DNA of 64,000 nt from Gluconacetobacter takamatsuzukensis. GTDB taxonomy: Bacteria; Pseudomonadota; Alphaproteobacteria; Acetobacterales; Acetobacteraceae. The translations under genes and the position numbers were made by a program. Below the pieces are notes generated by a model. That model saw only the letters and a program-made list of their open reading frames with translations, had not been told where the DNA came from and did not search any database. The DNA lies in assembly GCF_014174275.1 (NCBI RefSeq), contig NZ_JABEQK010000015.1, forward strand, positions 1 to 64,000. Direction: 5' to 3'. Positions 53,901 through 62,932 of the stretch are shown in pieces. Position 1 is the first letter of the stretch, and each line of letters starts with the position of its first letter.

Positions 53901-54013
53901 TCCGGGCGCCGTACGATTTCGGCACCTATGGCGGCTATCTCTACAACTCTTCCTGGTCGCAGAACGGCGTCGTCATGCGCTCGTTCCAGTTCGGCGTGAA
54001 CGTCAAGCTCTGA
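50903..54013 (+). CDS. TonB-dependent receptor, paralogue A
   Basis: A 1036-residue outer membrane receptor. The signal region KNVLLLAFTAMSGVMYSSAFA is followed by an unusually long Ala/Pro/Thr/Lys-rich linker (residues about 38-105), then a TonB-box-like ESIMVTGS. The plug has APSLRGLSTDSTLVLMDGQRL and SATYGADAVAGVVNMITRK. The barrel runs to a C-terminus ending FQFGVNVKL. It belongs to the OMR family seen in Caulobacter and Xanthomonas-type nutrient receptors. A very close paralogue lies at 57869, beyond a secreted aminopeptidase gene. Ligand unknown; the neighbour suggests peptides. Confidence 0.92.
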   Translation: MGDRQIKPTTARTLRRKNVLLLAFTAMSGVMYSSAFAQTAETATHTTRKPHVRTTKSAKAVKATPVTAAPAAAAPAVVAPVVAPASRNASVLSAAAAAPEAPSQAESIMVTGSLFRDPNTTSASPITHITAKDLQQRGIKTVTDALQLLSSNGAGNLTNAWSAGGGFAAGASAPSLRGLSTDSTLVLMDGQRLSYYPLADDGERNFVDTNWMPQSIMQSVDVMQDGGSATYGADAVAGVVNMITRKEIQGFEGNAEGGLTQRGDAGHQRLYATYGHGDLARDGYNFYVNSEYQQDDPLYYRQLGYPYKSGDLTGIGGTNGNDNIQSGSSIANFTPSTVAIARPVDGSGTATGPWQLLNQSAGCNSLGGIVATGTVSGTPGVSQACTMNSQKFAQVAPDLRRVSATAHFTANVTERSQLVAMFTWSQARSIITGTPYGTYGGSSYTQADLATAQNTYEPVYLANGSLNPNNPYAAQGEEAQIASRFSDLLPTTTETSQNFRGSVRYSGWAPSNWGSDWNYDVNFVGMNTLLNQTITGVPTINGIENAISSGSYNFVDPSQNSQAVLNSIAPRNVMNARTQEYSGEMSASKGLFRLPGGMAKLAIGGNIRYEALNDPNANPLNPDDPGAQYTSYINPVNARGSRWVESGFFEVNLPFVKMLNVDVSGRYDNYSEGFSHFSPKVGVQFKPVDKFTLRGTFSNGFRVPSFAETGGSNIGYTPYTPTNAAFINQHLNADGTKDNYAQNYYLGVNTSGNPDLKPETSVNFSGGPIFRPTKWLTLSADYYYIRKNHYIAPNPVQYDVVAEDYLSGAALPAGVTVTPSPADPLHPNAQPSPGIINLGYVNTNKLVTDGFDLSIEINTQLPGFLHEVHWYSKGNATFVDKMNLTNPDGSVYRYAGTLGPYLAVSASGTPKWRANWSNTFSWKKLSVTPTVYYTSGYKTTAEDYTGSGTANNCADAQLSSSFVPTGQCKVKGWWDVDLTVNYQISPRWGVYANVYNLLGFRAPYDFGTYGGYLYNSSWSQNGVVMRSFQFGVNVKL

Positions 54014-54031
54014 CGAAACCCGACGTCGAAG

Positions 54032-54064
54032 GGGGGTGGTCTTCTGGACCACCCCCTTTTTTTT
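54032..54064 (+). terminator. rho-independent terminator of TonB receptor A
   Basis: GGGGGTGGTC (54032-54041) pairs with GACCACCCCC (54047-54056) around TTCTG, followed by eight T (54057-54064). It is a canonical intrinsic terminator. Confidence 0.92.
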
Positions 54065-54198
54065 GCGACCTGCCCCACGGCCGGCAATCCTCGCACACCG
54101 GACGATCACGCATCCGGTTGATTTGCCTTACGCATCGGGCAGAGGAACAATAGCGACCGGACACCCTCATTCACGGTCCACCACACCGGAGCTTCCGT

Positions 54199-56847
54199 AT
54201 GAACGTCAGACCCGCCATCGCCACGCTTCTACTGGCGAGCACGGCCCTGCTGTCAGGCCCTGCCCTGGCCGAATCCCCCTTCGATTTCGCGCACGCGCCG
54301 GGACAATTGCCCAAGGATGTCGTGCCCGGCGCCTATCGGATCAACATCGTCACCGACCTCAAGCGCCTGTCCCTGACCGGGCATGAAGACATCGACGTCA
54401 CCGTCACCGCACCCACCGCCAGCATCACGCTGAACCAGGCGGGCCTGACGCTGACATCGGCCACGCTCGACGGCACGCCGGCCAGGATCGCGCAGGACGA
54501 CAAGGCGCAGACGGCAACGCTGACCCTGCCGCAGCCCATGACCACCGGCCCGCACAAGCTGGCGATCGTCTATCGCGGCCCCATTCCGGCCACGCCGAAC
54601 GGCATCTATTACGACGATTACCGCACCACCGACGGCAAGCAGCACCGCATGCTGGTGACGCAGTTCGAGGTCGCGGACGCCCGCCGCATGTTCCCCGGTT
54701 GGGACGAGCCCGCCTTCAAGGCGACCTTCCAGCTGACGGCGACCCTGCCGGCCAACCTCACCGCCATCAGCAACATGCCGATCGAATCGTCGACGCCGGC
54801 CGGCGCCCATGCCAAGCGGGTGGTCTTCGGCACGTCCCCCCGCATGTCCACCTACCTTCTGGCCCTGGTGGCCGGCGACATGAAGGCGGTCAGCGGCAAG
54901 GGCGGCGACACCCCGATCAACGTCTACGCCCCCACCGGCGAGCAGGAGCAGGGACGGTACGCGCTGGCCGCGGCCTCGCAGATCCTGCCGTACTACAATG
55001 ACTATTTCGGCGTCGCCTATCCGCTGCCCAAGATGGACCTGATCGCCATTCCCGGAAATTACGAGGCCGGGGCGATGGAAAACTGGGGCGCCATCACCTT
55101 CATCGACGACGACCTGCTGTTCGACCCCAAGACCAGCGCCCCCACGACGCAGGAAGCCGTCTATATCGTCGTGGCGCATGAAATGGCCCACCAATGGTCG
55201 GGCGACCTGGTGACGATGGGCTGGTGGGACAATATCTGGCTCAACGAAGGGTTCGCCACCTGGATGGAGACCAAGGCCACCGACCATTTCAACCCGACCT
55301 GGCAGATGTGGCCGCGCCAGCATTACGAGCGCGAACAGGCGATGGCGCAGGATGCGCATCCGACCACCCACCCGATCCAGCAGGTGATCCACGACGTCAG
55401 CGAGGCCGACACCGCCTTCGACCGGATCAGCTACCAGAAGGGCGAGCAGGTCATCCGCATGGTCGAGGACTGGCTGGGTCCCGACATCTTCCGTGACGGC
55501 ATGCGCACCTACATGAAGGCCCACGCCTACGGCAACACCACCAGCGCCGACCTGTGGGCCGCGCTGTCGCAGGTCTCGCACCAGGACGTGGCGACCGTCG
55601 CCCGCAGCTTCACCGAACAGCCGGGCATCCCGCTGGTCACCATCGGCCGACGCTGCGAAGCCGGCAAGACGACCCTGACGCTGACCGAGGGCCGCTTCGC
55701 CATCAGCGACCCCAATCCGCTGCCCGCGCGCTGGAACATCCCCGTCACCGTCGGCGGCCCCGGCGCCCCCACCCAGCGCGTCATCCTGACATCCGACAAG
55801 CCCGCACACCTCACCTTCGCCGGCTGCGACCAGGCGCTGAAGGCCAACCCGGGCGAAAACGGCTATTATCGCACCGCCTACGACGCCGCGTCGCTCGCGG
55901 CCCTGGGCAAGGCATTCGGCCAGCTCAGCGCCGTCGACCGCGCCAACCTGCTGGGCGACCAGTACGCGCTGTTCCAGGCCGGCCTGGCCCCGCTTTCCAC
56001 CTGGCTGAACCTGGTCGCCGCCCTGCCCGCGACGCACGAGGACAATATCGCCGTCTGGCAGGACACGATCGCCCATCTGAGGGAGCTGGATACGATGGAG
56101 CGCGGCACCCCGTCGCGGCCCGCGTTCCATGCATTCGCCCGTGCCCTGCTGGGCCCGCAGATGGCACGCCTGGGCTGGACGCCGCGCGCGGATGAATCCT
56201 TCCTCGACACGCTGCTGCGTCCGCAGGTGATCTCGGCCCTGGGCCTGTTTGACGACCCGGCGGTCATCAGCGGCGCACAGGCACGCTTCGCAGCCTATGT
56301 GAAAGACCCCGCCAGCCTGCCGGCCAGCCTGGTCGACCCGGTCACGTCCGTCGCCGGCCGGCACGCCGACGCCGCGACTTATGCCACCCTGGCCAAAATG
56401 CTGCGCACCGCCACCAGCACCGAGGACAAGCTGCGCTTCTTCAACGCGCTGGCGGCGGCGCATGATCCGGCGCTGATCCGCCAGACCGTGCAGATCGCCT
56501 ATAGCGGCGTCATTCCCAACGGCCGCGTCGCCCGCTCGCTGGCCCGCGTGGCGGCCTCCAGCGACAATCCCGACCTGGTCTGGTCGCTGGTGCAGGAGCC
56601 GCAGACCCAGAAGCAGATCCGCGCGCGCCTGGCCCCGTGGTCGCAGTCCGCGCTCCTGCCGGCCATTGCGTCGCACTCGATCAACCCGGACGTCGCCAGG
56701 GCGCTGGCCGCCGACCCGTCGGCCACGGCCTCGACCGGCGCCAAAATCGAGGCACACAAGGCCACGGACCTGATCGCGGCCAATGCCGCCATCGCGGCCC
56801 GGGCCCAGGCCGACCTGACCCCCTGGCTGGCGGCCCTGTCGCACTGA
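54199..56847 (+). CDS. secreted M1 family aminopeptidase
   Basis: Removes N-terminal amino acids from peptides. An 882-residue zinc metallopeptidase with a signal peptide (LLLASTALLSGPALA, cut near residue 25), so periplasmic or outer-surface. The substrate-anchoring GAMEN lies at 291-295 and the zinc site HEMAH at 327-331, with the third ligand Glu350 at the expected 18-residue spacing. A C-terminal helical ERAP1-like domain follows. It is flanked by two TonB receptor paralogues in the same direction, each with its own terminator. This suggests a role in using peptides brought in by those receptors (inference). Confidence 0.93.
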   Translation: MNVRPAIATLLLASTALLSGPALAESPFDFAHAPGQLPKDVVPGAYRINIVTDLKRLSLTGHEDIDVTVTAPTASITLNQAGLTLTSATLDGTPARIAQDDKAQTATLTLPQPMTTGPHKLAIVYRGPIPATPNGIYYDDYRTTDGKQHRMLVTQFEVADARRMFPGWDEPAFKATFQLTATLPANLTAISNMPIESSTPAGAHAKRVVFGTSPRMSTYLLALVAGDMKAVSGKGGDTPINVYAPTGEQEQGRYALAAASQILPYYNDYFGVAYPLPKMDLIAIPGNYEAGAMENWGAITFIDDDLLFDPKTSAPTTQEAVYIVVAHEMAHQWSGDLVTMGWWDNIWLNEGFATWMETKATDHFNPTWQMWPRQHYEREQAMAQDAHPTTHPIQQVIHDVSEADTAFDRISYQKGEQVIRMVEDWLGPDIFRDGMRTYMKAHAYGNTTSADLWAALSQVSHQDVATVARSFTEQPGIPLVTIGRRCEAGKTTLTLTEGRFAISDPNPLPARWNIPVTVGGPGAPTQRVILTSDKPAHLTFAGCDQALKANPGENGYYRTAYDAASLAALGKAFGQLSAVDRANLLGDQYALFQAGLAPLSTWLNLVAALPATHEDNIAVWQDTIAHLRELDTMERGTPSRPAFHAFARALLGPQMARLGWTPRADESFLDTLLRPQVISALGLFDDPAVISGAQARFAAYVKDPASLPASLVDPVTSVAGRHADAATYATLAKMLRTATSTEDKLRFFNALAAAHDPALIRQTVQIAYSGVIPNGRVARSLARVAASSDNPDLVWSLVQEPQTQKQIRARLAPWSQSALLPAIASHSINPDVARALAADPSATASTGAKIEAHKATDLIAANAAIAARAQADLTPWLAALSH

Positions 56848-56851
56848 TACC

Positions 56852-56910
56852 GCCGGAGCATTTCACCCGATCGTTTCAGGCCGGCGGGGCCTGAAACGAT
56901 CGCCTCCGGC
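56852..56910 (+). terminator. long hairpin after the aminopeptidase gene
   Basis: CGATCGTTTCAGGCC (56868-56882) is the exact complement of GGCCTGAAACGATCG (56888-56902), a 15-bp stem with a GGCGG loop. An outer GCCGGAG (56852-56858) pairs with CTCCGGC (56904-56910). No T-run follows. Confidence 0.6.
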
Positions 56911-57868
56911 AAGATCATTTCCGGGTGCGATCGATCGCACCCCTGATCCACCGCCGGGGCCTCGTTCGCCCGCACCGATTCGCGAACAACGCCCCGGCGC
57001 GTTTTCTTCCAGGCCCTTTCAGAAATCCCGCCGCGGCAGCACCATGCTTCCGCACATCACCAGCCGTCTGAAACAGCCCCCCTCCTCGCGACGTGAAAAC
57101 ACGGGACCGGACGCCTGCTCCGCCTACCCGCACGGCCTGTCCACGTCCCACGGTCCTGCCGCCCGTCGGCCGGCCGCCGCCGCCATCCCGGAAAGACGGG
57201 GGCGCCATTGCCTCACCCCCAAGGGACAGCACAAAAAAGAAAGAATTGACAAAAACAGAGCCATGAAAAGATCGCAAGCCGGCTCATTAAGGTAATTTTA
57301 TTACATCCCACGCCGCATCTGTTCTGTTCCGAGCAAAAAACGAGACCCCGCCGGACAGAAGAACGCATGTTGCGCCAATGCAACATAACGTACGAAATTC
57401 GTTACAAACTGAATGGAACAGTCGACAGAACCGTTGCGTTTATGCCTATTTTGTTACCGCTATGTAATAGGAAGTTAAGCATGGGTTCTCGGCATCATGG
57501 GGTGGATGATCGTAATGCACGGCGCTTCGGCACCGGGCGGATCATCATGCGCTTCTGTCAGGGCCATGCCACACCGGGGCACCAGGACCTGGCACAATCG
57601 GGCCGATGTCCGCACCGGCCCTGATGGCTGAAAAGCATTACAAAAACTACATGACGTAACGGTGCTTAATCGCCCGGTCATCATGCTTTTTTGTAATTCT
57701 TTGACAAGGTCAATCATTCACGACGTGGAATGAAAAGCCCGGCCGGAGCATGCCGGATACGGGCTGCCTCCGGTGCTCTCCCTGTTACATGTAAATAAAA
57801 ATCGTTCCGACATCAATTAGATCGGAACATCTTCCCTCCCAAGCACTTAACCGATCCTGGAGAAATTC
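56911..57868 (+). promoter_or_regulatory. 958-bp gene-free region upstream of the second TonB receptor
   Basis: No convincing gene: the small open frames at 57044-57295 and 57367-57624 have no family features. The region holds the palindrome ATGTTGC-N6-GCAACAT (57367-57386), matching the one before receptor A, and the related downstream stretch to about 57480. Nearer the gene, GTTCCGA (57804-57810) pairs with TCGGAAC (57822-57828). The Shine-Dalgarno CCTGGAGAAATTC ends at 57868. The palindrome is 483 bp from the ATG, compared with 297 bp for receptor A. Confidence 0.6.
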
Positions 57869-60800
57869 ATGGGCGATCGCCGAGCCAAGCAGACGACACC
57901 CCGAACTTTTCGAAGCAAGAACATTCTTCTCCTTGCCTTCACGGCCATGAGCGGAATGGTGTGCACCCCCGTCTTCGCCGAAGGCACAGCGGCGGCGACG
58001 CAGACGCACCGCAAGCATCACGTCAAGACGACGAAGGCAACAAAGGCCGCAACCCCGGCCACGGTCCCCGTGGCCGCCAGCCCGGCCGTCACCGCCACGG
58101 CGGCGGCGCCGAACACCGCGATCGTGGCCCAGACATCGACCGCCCCGATCGCCACGACCCCGTCGGAAGCCGAAAACGTGGTGGTGACGGGCTCGCTGAT
58201 CCGCGACCCGAACTTCCGCAGCGCCTCCCCCATGACGCATCTGACGTCCCGGGACCTGCGGCAGCGCGGCATCACCACGGCGTCCCAGGCCCTGGCGCAG
58301 CTTGCCTCCAACGGTTCGGGCAACCTGCCGGCCAACTTCTCGGCCAACGGCGCCTTCGCGGCCGGCGCCACCGCGCCGTCGCTGCGCGGCCTGACGACGG
58401 ACTCGACCCTGGTCCTCATGGACGGCCAGCGCCTAGCCTACTATCCGCTTTCCGATGACGGCGAACGCAACTTCGTCGACAGCAACTGGATCCCGATGTC
58501 GATCATGGAGACGATCGACGTCCAGAAGGACAGCGCCTCGGCCACCTACGGCGCCGACGCCGTCGCGGGCGTGATCAACTTCATCACCCGCAAGCAGATC
58601 AAGGGCTTCGAAGCCAATGCCGAAGGCGGCCTGAGCGGCCAGGGCGATTCGGGCCACCAGCGCCTCTACGCCACCTACGGCCATGGCGACCTCGACCGCG
58701 ACAACTACAATTTCTACATCAACGCCGAGTACCAGAACGACGACATGCTGCTCAACTCGCAGCGTGGCTATCCCTACAACACGGGCGACCTGACCGGGAT
58801 CGGCGGCTACAACGCCAACCCCAACGCGGTCCAGGCCGACGGCTCGGTCACGGGCATCGGCGCGACCACGACCGCACTCGTCCGGCCGGTGTCGGTCAGT
58901 TCCAGCGGCACGCTGACGCCTCTCGGCGGCCTCCAGCCTCTCGGCGGCAGCTGCGGCAACCTGACCGCGCACAACGTGCCGGCAGGCGCGTTCCCCGGCA
59001 GCACCGGCGCGTTCGCAAACAGCATCTGCGAGCAGAACGTCGTCGGCAATTACAAGGTGATCGCCCCGGAAGACCGCCGCATCAGCACGACGGCGCACTT
59101 CACCGTGCGTCCGTGGGAGCGGGCGGAACTGACGGGTATGTTCACCTACTCGCAGAACCAGAACTACAACACTGCCACCCCGGTCAGCATCCGTTCGCAG
59201 AGCCGCTCGGGCGATATCAGCTTCGCCAACATCACGCTGCCGGCGCTGCTGTCCAACGGGCAGCTCAACCCCAACAACCCGTACGCCGCGCAAGGGCAGG
59301 CCGCCCAGATCTATTATCTGTTCGGCGACATGCTCCCCACCGCCACCCAGTTCAACCAGGCCTATCGCGGCTCGGTCCATCTTTCGGGCTGGGAGCCGTC
59401 GAACTGGGGTTCGGACTGGAAATACAACGCGTCATTCGTGGGCATGACCGACGACCTGGCCGTTGTCCGGACCGGCTACCCGATCTTCAGCCGCGTCCAG
59501 CAGGCCATCAACGACGGCAGCTACAATTTCGTCGATCCGTCGATGAACTCGGCCGCCATCCGCAACTGGATCGCGCCGCGGTCGACGCAGCACTCGGATT
59601 CGTCGGAATATTCGGGTGAACTGACCCTGCAGAAGGGCCTGTTCAAGCTGCCGGGCGGCATGGTCAACCTCGTCGTCGGCGGCAACATCCGCTACGAATC
59701 GCTGAACAACCCCAGCGCCAACCCCGACGACCCGAACGACCCCAGCGCCCAGTACATGGGTATCAACGGCTTCTACGCGAAGGGCAGCCGCTGGGTGGAA
59801 TCCGGTTTCTTCGAAACCTATATTCCGTTCGTGAAGTATTTCAGCGCCGACGTGTCCGGCCGCTATGACAATTACTCGGTCGGCTACAACCGCTTCTCGC
59901 CCAAGGTCGAAGCCCTGATCAAGCCGATCAAGGAATTCACGCTGCGCGGCACCTTCTCCAAGGGCTTCCGCGTACCCAGCTTCGCCGAAACCAACAGCCA
60001 GACGGTCGGCTACGTCACGGACACGCCGTCCAGCCATTCCTACACGTCCGCCTTCCTCGCCCAGCATCAGAATGCCGCAGGCACGGGCCCCGACGCCTAT
60101 GCGCAGGCGTACAGCCTGGCGCTGAACACGGTCGGCAACCCCAACGTCAAGCCGGAACTGTCGACCAGCTTCACCGGGGGCGCCGTCGTCCAGCCGACAC
60201 GCTGGATGAATCTGAGCGTTGACTACTATTACATCAAGAAAACAAACTACATCACGACAGCGAACCAATCGACAGCCCTGGAAGCCTATTACACCGGCTC
60301 TCCCATGCCGTCGGGCATTTCGGTCATCCCGGACGTCGCCGATCCGGATCACCCGGACGCGACACCCCGCGCGGGCATCGTCAATCTCGGCTATATCAAT
60401 GGCGCGACCCTCGTGACCGATGGTATCGACCTCGCCCTGGATGCCAACATCCCGCTGCCGGGCAAGCTGTCGAAGATCAAGTGGTACAGCAAGGGAGAGG
60501 CCACCTATATCTTCCGGTATAACGTTACCTATCCGGGCCTCGGCACCGAACGTTTTGCGGGCACCCTTGGGCCGGCCAACACGACTTCGGCCTCGGGAAC
60601 GCCCCGCTGGCGCGCCAACTGGGCCAATACCTTCACCTATGACAAATTGTCGCTGACGACGACTGTCTATTACACCAGCGGCTACAAGCTGACGGCAGAA
60701 GACGCTACGGGACCCAACACCCGCAACGACTGCTCGCAGGCGCAAACAGGGTTCGCGGGCGAAACGACCCTGGATGGCAACCCCCTCCGGTGCAACGCCC

Positions 60801-61000
60801 CCAGCTTCTGGGACGTGGACCTGACACTGGCCTACCGTATCAACAATCGCTTCTCGGTCTATGCCAACATGTACAATGTCGGCAACTGGAAGCCGGCGCT
60901 GGATCTCGGCACCTATGGCGGGTACCTGTACAACCCGTCCTGGTCCGCCGCCGGCATGCTCGGCCGCGCCTTCCGCTTCGGCGTCAACGTGACGCTCTGA
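57869..61000 (+). CDS. TonB-dependent receptor, paralogue B
   Basis: A 1043-residue receptor closely related along its whole length to that at 50903. The N-terminal MGDR start and KNILLLAFTAMSGMV signal are shared, as is a long Lys/Ala/Thr/Pro linker. The TonB-box-like ENVVVTGS, plug motifs APSLRGLTTDSTLVLMDGQRL and SATYGADAVAGVINFITRK, and a terminal FRFGVNVTL are also present. The largest differences lie in the extracellular-loop regions (for example residues 310-400 and 700-740), as expected if the ligands differ. Same Shine-Dalgarno and leader palindrome as paralogue A. Probably a tandem duplication that enclosed the aminopeptidase gene. Confidence 0.92.
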   Translation: MGDRRAKQTTPRTFRSKNILLLAFTAMSGMVCTPVFAEGTAAATQTHRKHHVKTTKATKAATPATVPVAASPAVTATAAAPNTAIVAQTSTAPIATTPSEAENVVVTGSLIRDPNFRSASPMTHLTSRDLRQRGITTASQALAQLASNGSGNLPANFSANGAFAAGATAPSLRGLTTDSTLVLMDGQRLAYYPLSDDGERNFVDSNWIPMSIMETIDVQKDSASATYGADAVAGVINFITRKQIKGFEANAEGGLSGQGDSGHQRLYATYGHGDLDRDNYNFYINAEYQNDDMLLNSQRGYPYNTGDLTGIGGYNANPNAVQADGSVTGIGATTTALVRPVSVSSSGTLTPLGGLQPLGGSCGNLTAHNVPAGAFPGSTGAFANSICEQNVVGNYKVIAPEDRRISTTAHFTVRPWERAELTGMFTYSQNQNYNTATPVSIRSQSRSGDISFANITLPALLSNGQLNPNNPYAAQGQAAQIYYLFGDMLPTATQFNQAYRGSVHLSGWEPSNWGSDWKYNASFVGMTDDLAVVRTGYPIFSRVQQAINDGSYNFVDPSMNSAAIRNWIAPRSTQHSDSSEYSGELTLQKGLFKLPGGMVNLVVGGNIRYESLNNPSANPDDPNDPSAQYMGINGFYAKGSRWVESGFFETYIPFVKYFSADVSGRYDNYSVGYNRFSPKVEALIKPIKEFTLRGTFSKGFRVPSFAETNSQTVGYVTDTPSSHSYTSAFLAQHQNAAGTGPDAYAQAYSLALNTVGNPNVKPELSTSFTGGAVVQPTRWMNLSVDYYYIKKTNYITTANQSTALEAYYTGSPMPSGISVIPDVADPDHPDATPRAGIVNLGYINGATLVTDGIDLALDANIPLPGKLSKIKWYSKGEATYIFRYNVTYPGLGTERFAGTLGPANTTSASGTPRWRANWANTFTYDKLSLTTTVYYTSGYKLTAEDATGPNTRNDCSQAQTGFAGETTLDGNPLRCNAPSFWDVDLTLAYRINNRFSVYANMYNVGNWKPALDLGTYGGYLYNPSWSAAGMLGRAFRFGVNVTL

Positions 61001-61017
61001 TCACACGAACATCTGGG

Positions 61018-61046
61018 GGGTGGTCCTGCGGGACCACCCTTTTTTT
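61018..61046 (+). terminator. rho-independent terminator of TonB receptor B
   Basis: GGGTGGTCC (61018-61026) pairs with GGACCACCC (61031-61039) around TGCG, followed by seven T (61040-61046). It is closely related to the terminator of paralogue A. Confidence 0.9.
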
Positions 61047-61200
61047 GACCGGAAAATGCCGCCTCGCGGCATGGCCATGCCTTTGGGGTCTCTCCATCCC
61101 GTTTCCCAAAGCGTGGCACAGCCCGCCCGGCTAAGGGGACCAACCGCTGAAGTGCCGCCGCGTCAGCGAGAAACCGCCCCGCCCGGCAGAACAGCCGATA

Positions 61201-62367
61201 TCAATCGGCGCCGAACACATCCCGCGTGAAAAGCCTGTCCTCGACATCGGCGAGTTCCGGCGCGTGCCGGTTCGCCACGATCACGTCGCAAACCGCCTTG
61301 AACTCCGCCAGATCCCCGACGACGCGCGAGTTGAAGAAACTGTCCTCGCTCAGGGCAGGCTCATAGACGACAACTTCGATCCCCTTGGCCTTGACGCGCT
61401 TCATGATCCCCTGAATCGCGCTCTGGCGGAAATTATCCGATCCGGCCTTCATCACCAGGCGATAGATACCAACCACTTTCGGCTTCAGCGCGATGATCCG
61501 CTCCGCCAGGAAGTCCTTGCGGGTGCGGTTGGCATCGACCACCGCCGAGATCAGATTCTGCGGTACCTGGTCGTAATTGGCGAGCAACTGCTTCGTATCC
61601 TTGGGCAGGCAGTAACCGCCATAGCCCAGGGACGGGTTGTTGTAATGCTGCCCGATACGCGGGTCGAGGCACACCCCATCGATGATCTGGCGCGAGTCCA
61701 GGGTGCGGGAAAGCGCGTAGCTGTCCAGCTCGTTGAAGAAGGCCACCCGCAGCGCAAGATAGGTATTGGCAAACAGCTTGATGGCCTCGGCTTCGGACGG
61801 ATCGGTGAGAAGGACGGAAATGTCCTTCTTCATCGCCCCTTCGATCAGCAGATCCGCAAAGCGGCGCGCGCGGGCGCTACGCTCTCCCACGATGATGCGC
61901 GAGGGATACAGATTGTCGTAAAGCGCGCGCCCTTCCCGCAGGAACTCGGGCGAGAAGATCACCTGGTCGGTCCCCATCCGCGACCGGATGGCCTCGATAA
62001 AGCCCACCGGTATCGTCGACTTGATAACAATGGTTGCCGATCGGTTCAGCGCGATGACCTCGGAGATCACCCCCTCCACCGACGATGTGTCGAAATGGCT
62101 GGTTTCGGTATTGTAGTTCGTGGGGGTCGCGACGATAACGAAATCGGCATCGCGATAGGCCTCGGCGGAATCGGTCGTCGCCGTCAGCGAAAGCCGCGCG
62201 TTGGCCAGAAACTCCTCCATCTCCCTGTCGATGATCGGCGACTGGCGTGCGTTCACCTTCTCGACCCGCGCGGCACTGATGTCGACCGCCGTCACATCAT
62301 GGTGCTGCGCCAGAAGAACGGCATTCGACAAACCGACATATCCAAGCCCCGCGACCGCGATCTTCAT
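61201..62367 (-). CDS. ugd: UDP-glucose 6-dehydrogenase
   Basis: Oxidises UDP-glucose twice to UDP-glucuronate for polysaccharide precursors. A 388-residue protein, the same length class as the enterobacterial short form. N-terminal NAD motif [23 protein letters not shown] near residue 117, [15 protein letters not shown] near 139, and the catalytic Cys253 in [14 protein letters not shown]. All key residues are present. It stands alone on the minus strand, convergent with the TonB receptor gene; no glycosyltransferase genes are in view. Confidence 0.94.
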   Translation of the reverse strand: MKIAVAGLGYVGLSNAVLLAQHHDVTAVDISAARVEKVNARQSPIIDREMEEFLANARLSLTATTDSAEAYRDADFVIVATPTNYNTETSHFDTSSVEGVISEVIALNRSATIVIKSTIPVGFIEAIRSRMGTDQVIFSPEFLREGRALYDNLYPSRIIVGERSARARRFADLLIEGAMKKDISVLLTDPSEAEAIKLFANTYLALRVAFFNELDSYALSRTLDSRQIIDGVCLDPRIGQHYNNPSLGYGGYCLPKDTKQLLANYDQVPQNLISAVVDANRTRKDFLAERIIALKPKVVGIYRLVMKAGSDNFRQSAIQGIMKRVKAKGIEVVVYEPALSEDSFFNSRVVGDLAEFKAVCDVIVANRHAPELADVEDRLFTRDVFGAD

Positions 62368-62932
62368 ATAGTCCTCGATTCGTCAATCCATGCTGTCCAC
62401 GAGCCGGATGATGACCTGCTGGGGAACTTTCATCCAACTGAACGTGGAGCCTCAGGGAAGTTAAGCTCTTGGTTGCAGGGTCTGCAACAGGGCCGGGGAT
62501 CGCAACCCCGAACGGGCGGGGGTCCGGAAACCCAGGGTCGAATGCAACCCGATAATATTATGATCGGTTTTCCAAGGCGAAATGATGGCACGGGCCACGG
62601 CATACGAAGCCCCCCGCCTGAGACCTGGGGCCCGATTGGGTGCCGGAACGCAAAAGGCCGCCCTTTTTGGCGGCCTAAGCGTTTGATTTCAAACGGAATT
62701 CATGGTTGCGGGGGAAGGCAACCAACGATACTTGCGGTTAGTCGACCGCGGAATACCTCGCCTTGCCGCATAATGTCATGACTACGCCAGAACACACGGA
62801 CACATCCAATCAGAACCCTTGCCGCATCCCATAGCGCAGCCAATTTACAAGGTAGTATGCTATACTTGACGCTGAACTAATCTCCGAAGCTTTCGAGTCC
62901 CGGGGCTGATCGCGGCAGAATGACTGAGTAAC
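62368..62932. other. 565-bp intergenic region with two hairpins
   Basis: No gene is seen. GTTGCAG-GGT-CTGCAAC occupies 62472-62488. AGGCCGCC (62655-62662) pairs with GGCGGCCT (62669-62676) around CTTTTT, a stable stem that could end transcription from either side. Coding signature and GC content fall from about 62700 onward. Confidence 0.5.
62854..62866 (+). promoter_or_regulatory. small palindrome before the decayed antitoxin gene
   Basis: AGTAT (62854-62858) and ATACT (62862-62866) are symmetric around GCT, 67 bp before the ATG at 62933. In intact RES-Xre loci the antitoxin represses its own promoter, so this may be the old operator. The TATACT it contains could also act as a -10 box. Confidence 0.35.

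Noticed and set aside
54253-56844. 863-codon minus-strand open frame opposite the M1 aminopeptidase gene
   Set aside because: Antisense shadow with no recognisable domain; the plus strand has GAMEN and HExxH-18-E.
57044-57295. 83-codon plus-strand open frame in the gap before TonB receptor B
   Set aside because: No ribosome binding site, biased composition and no domain.
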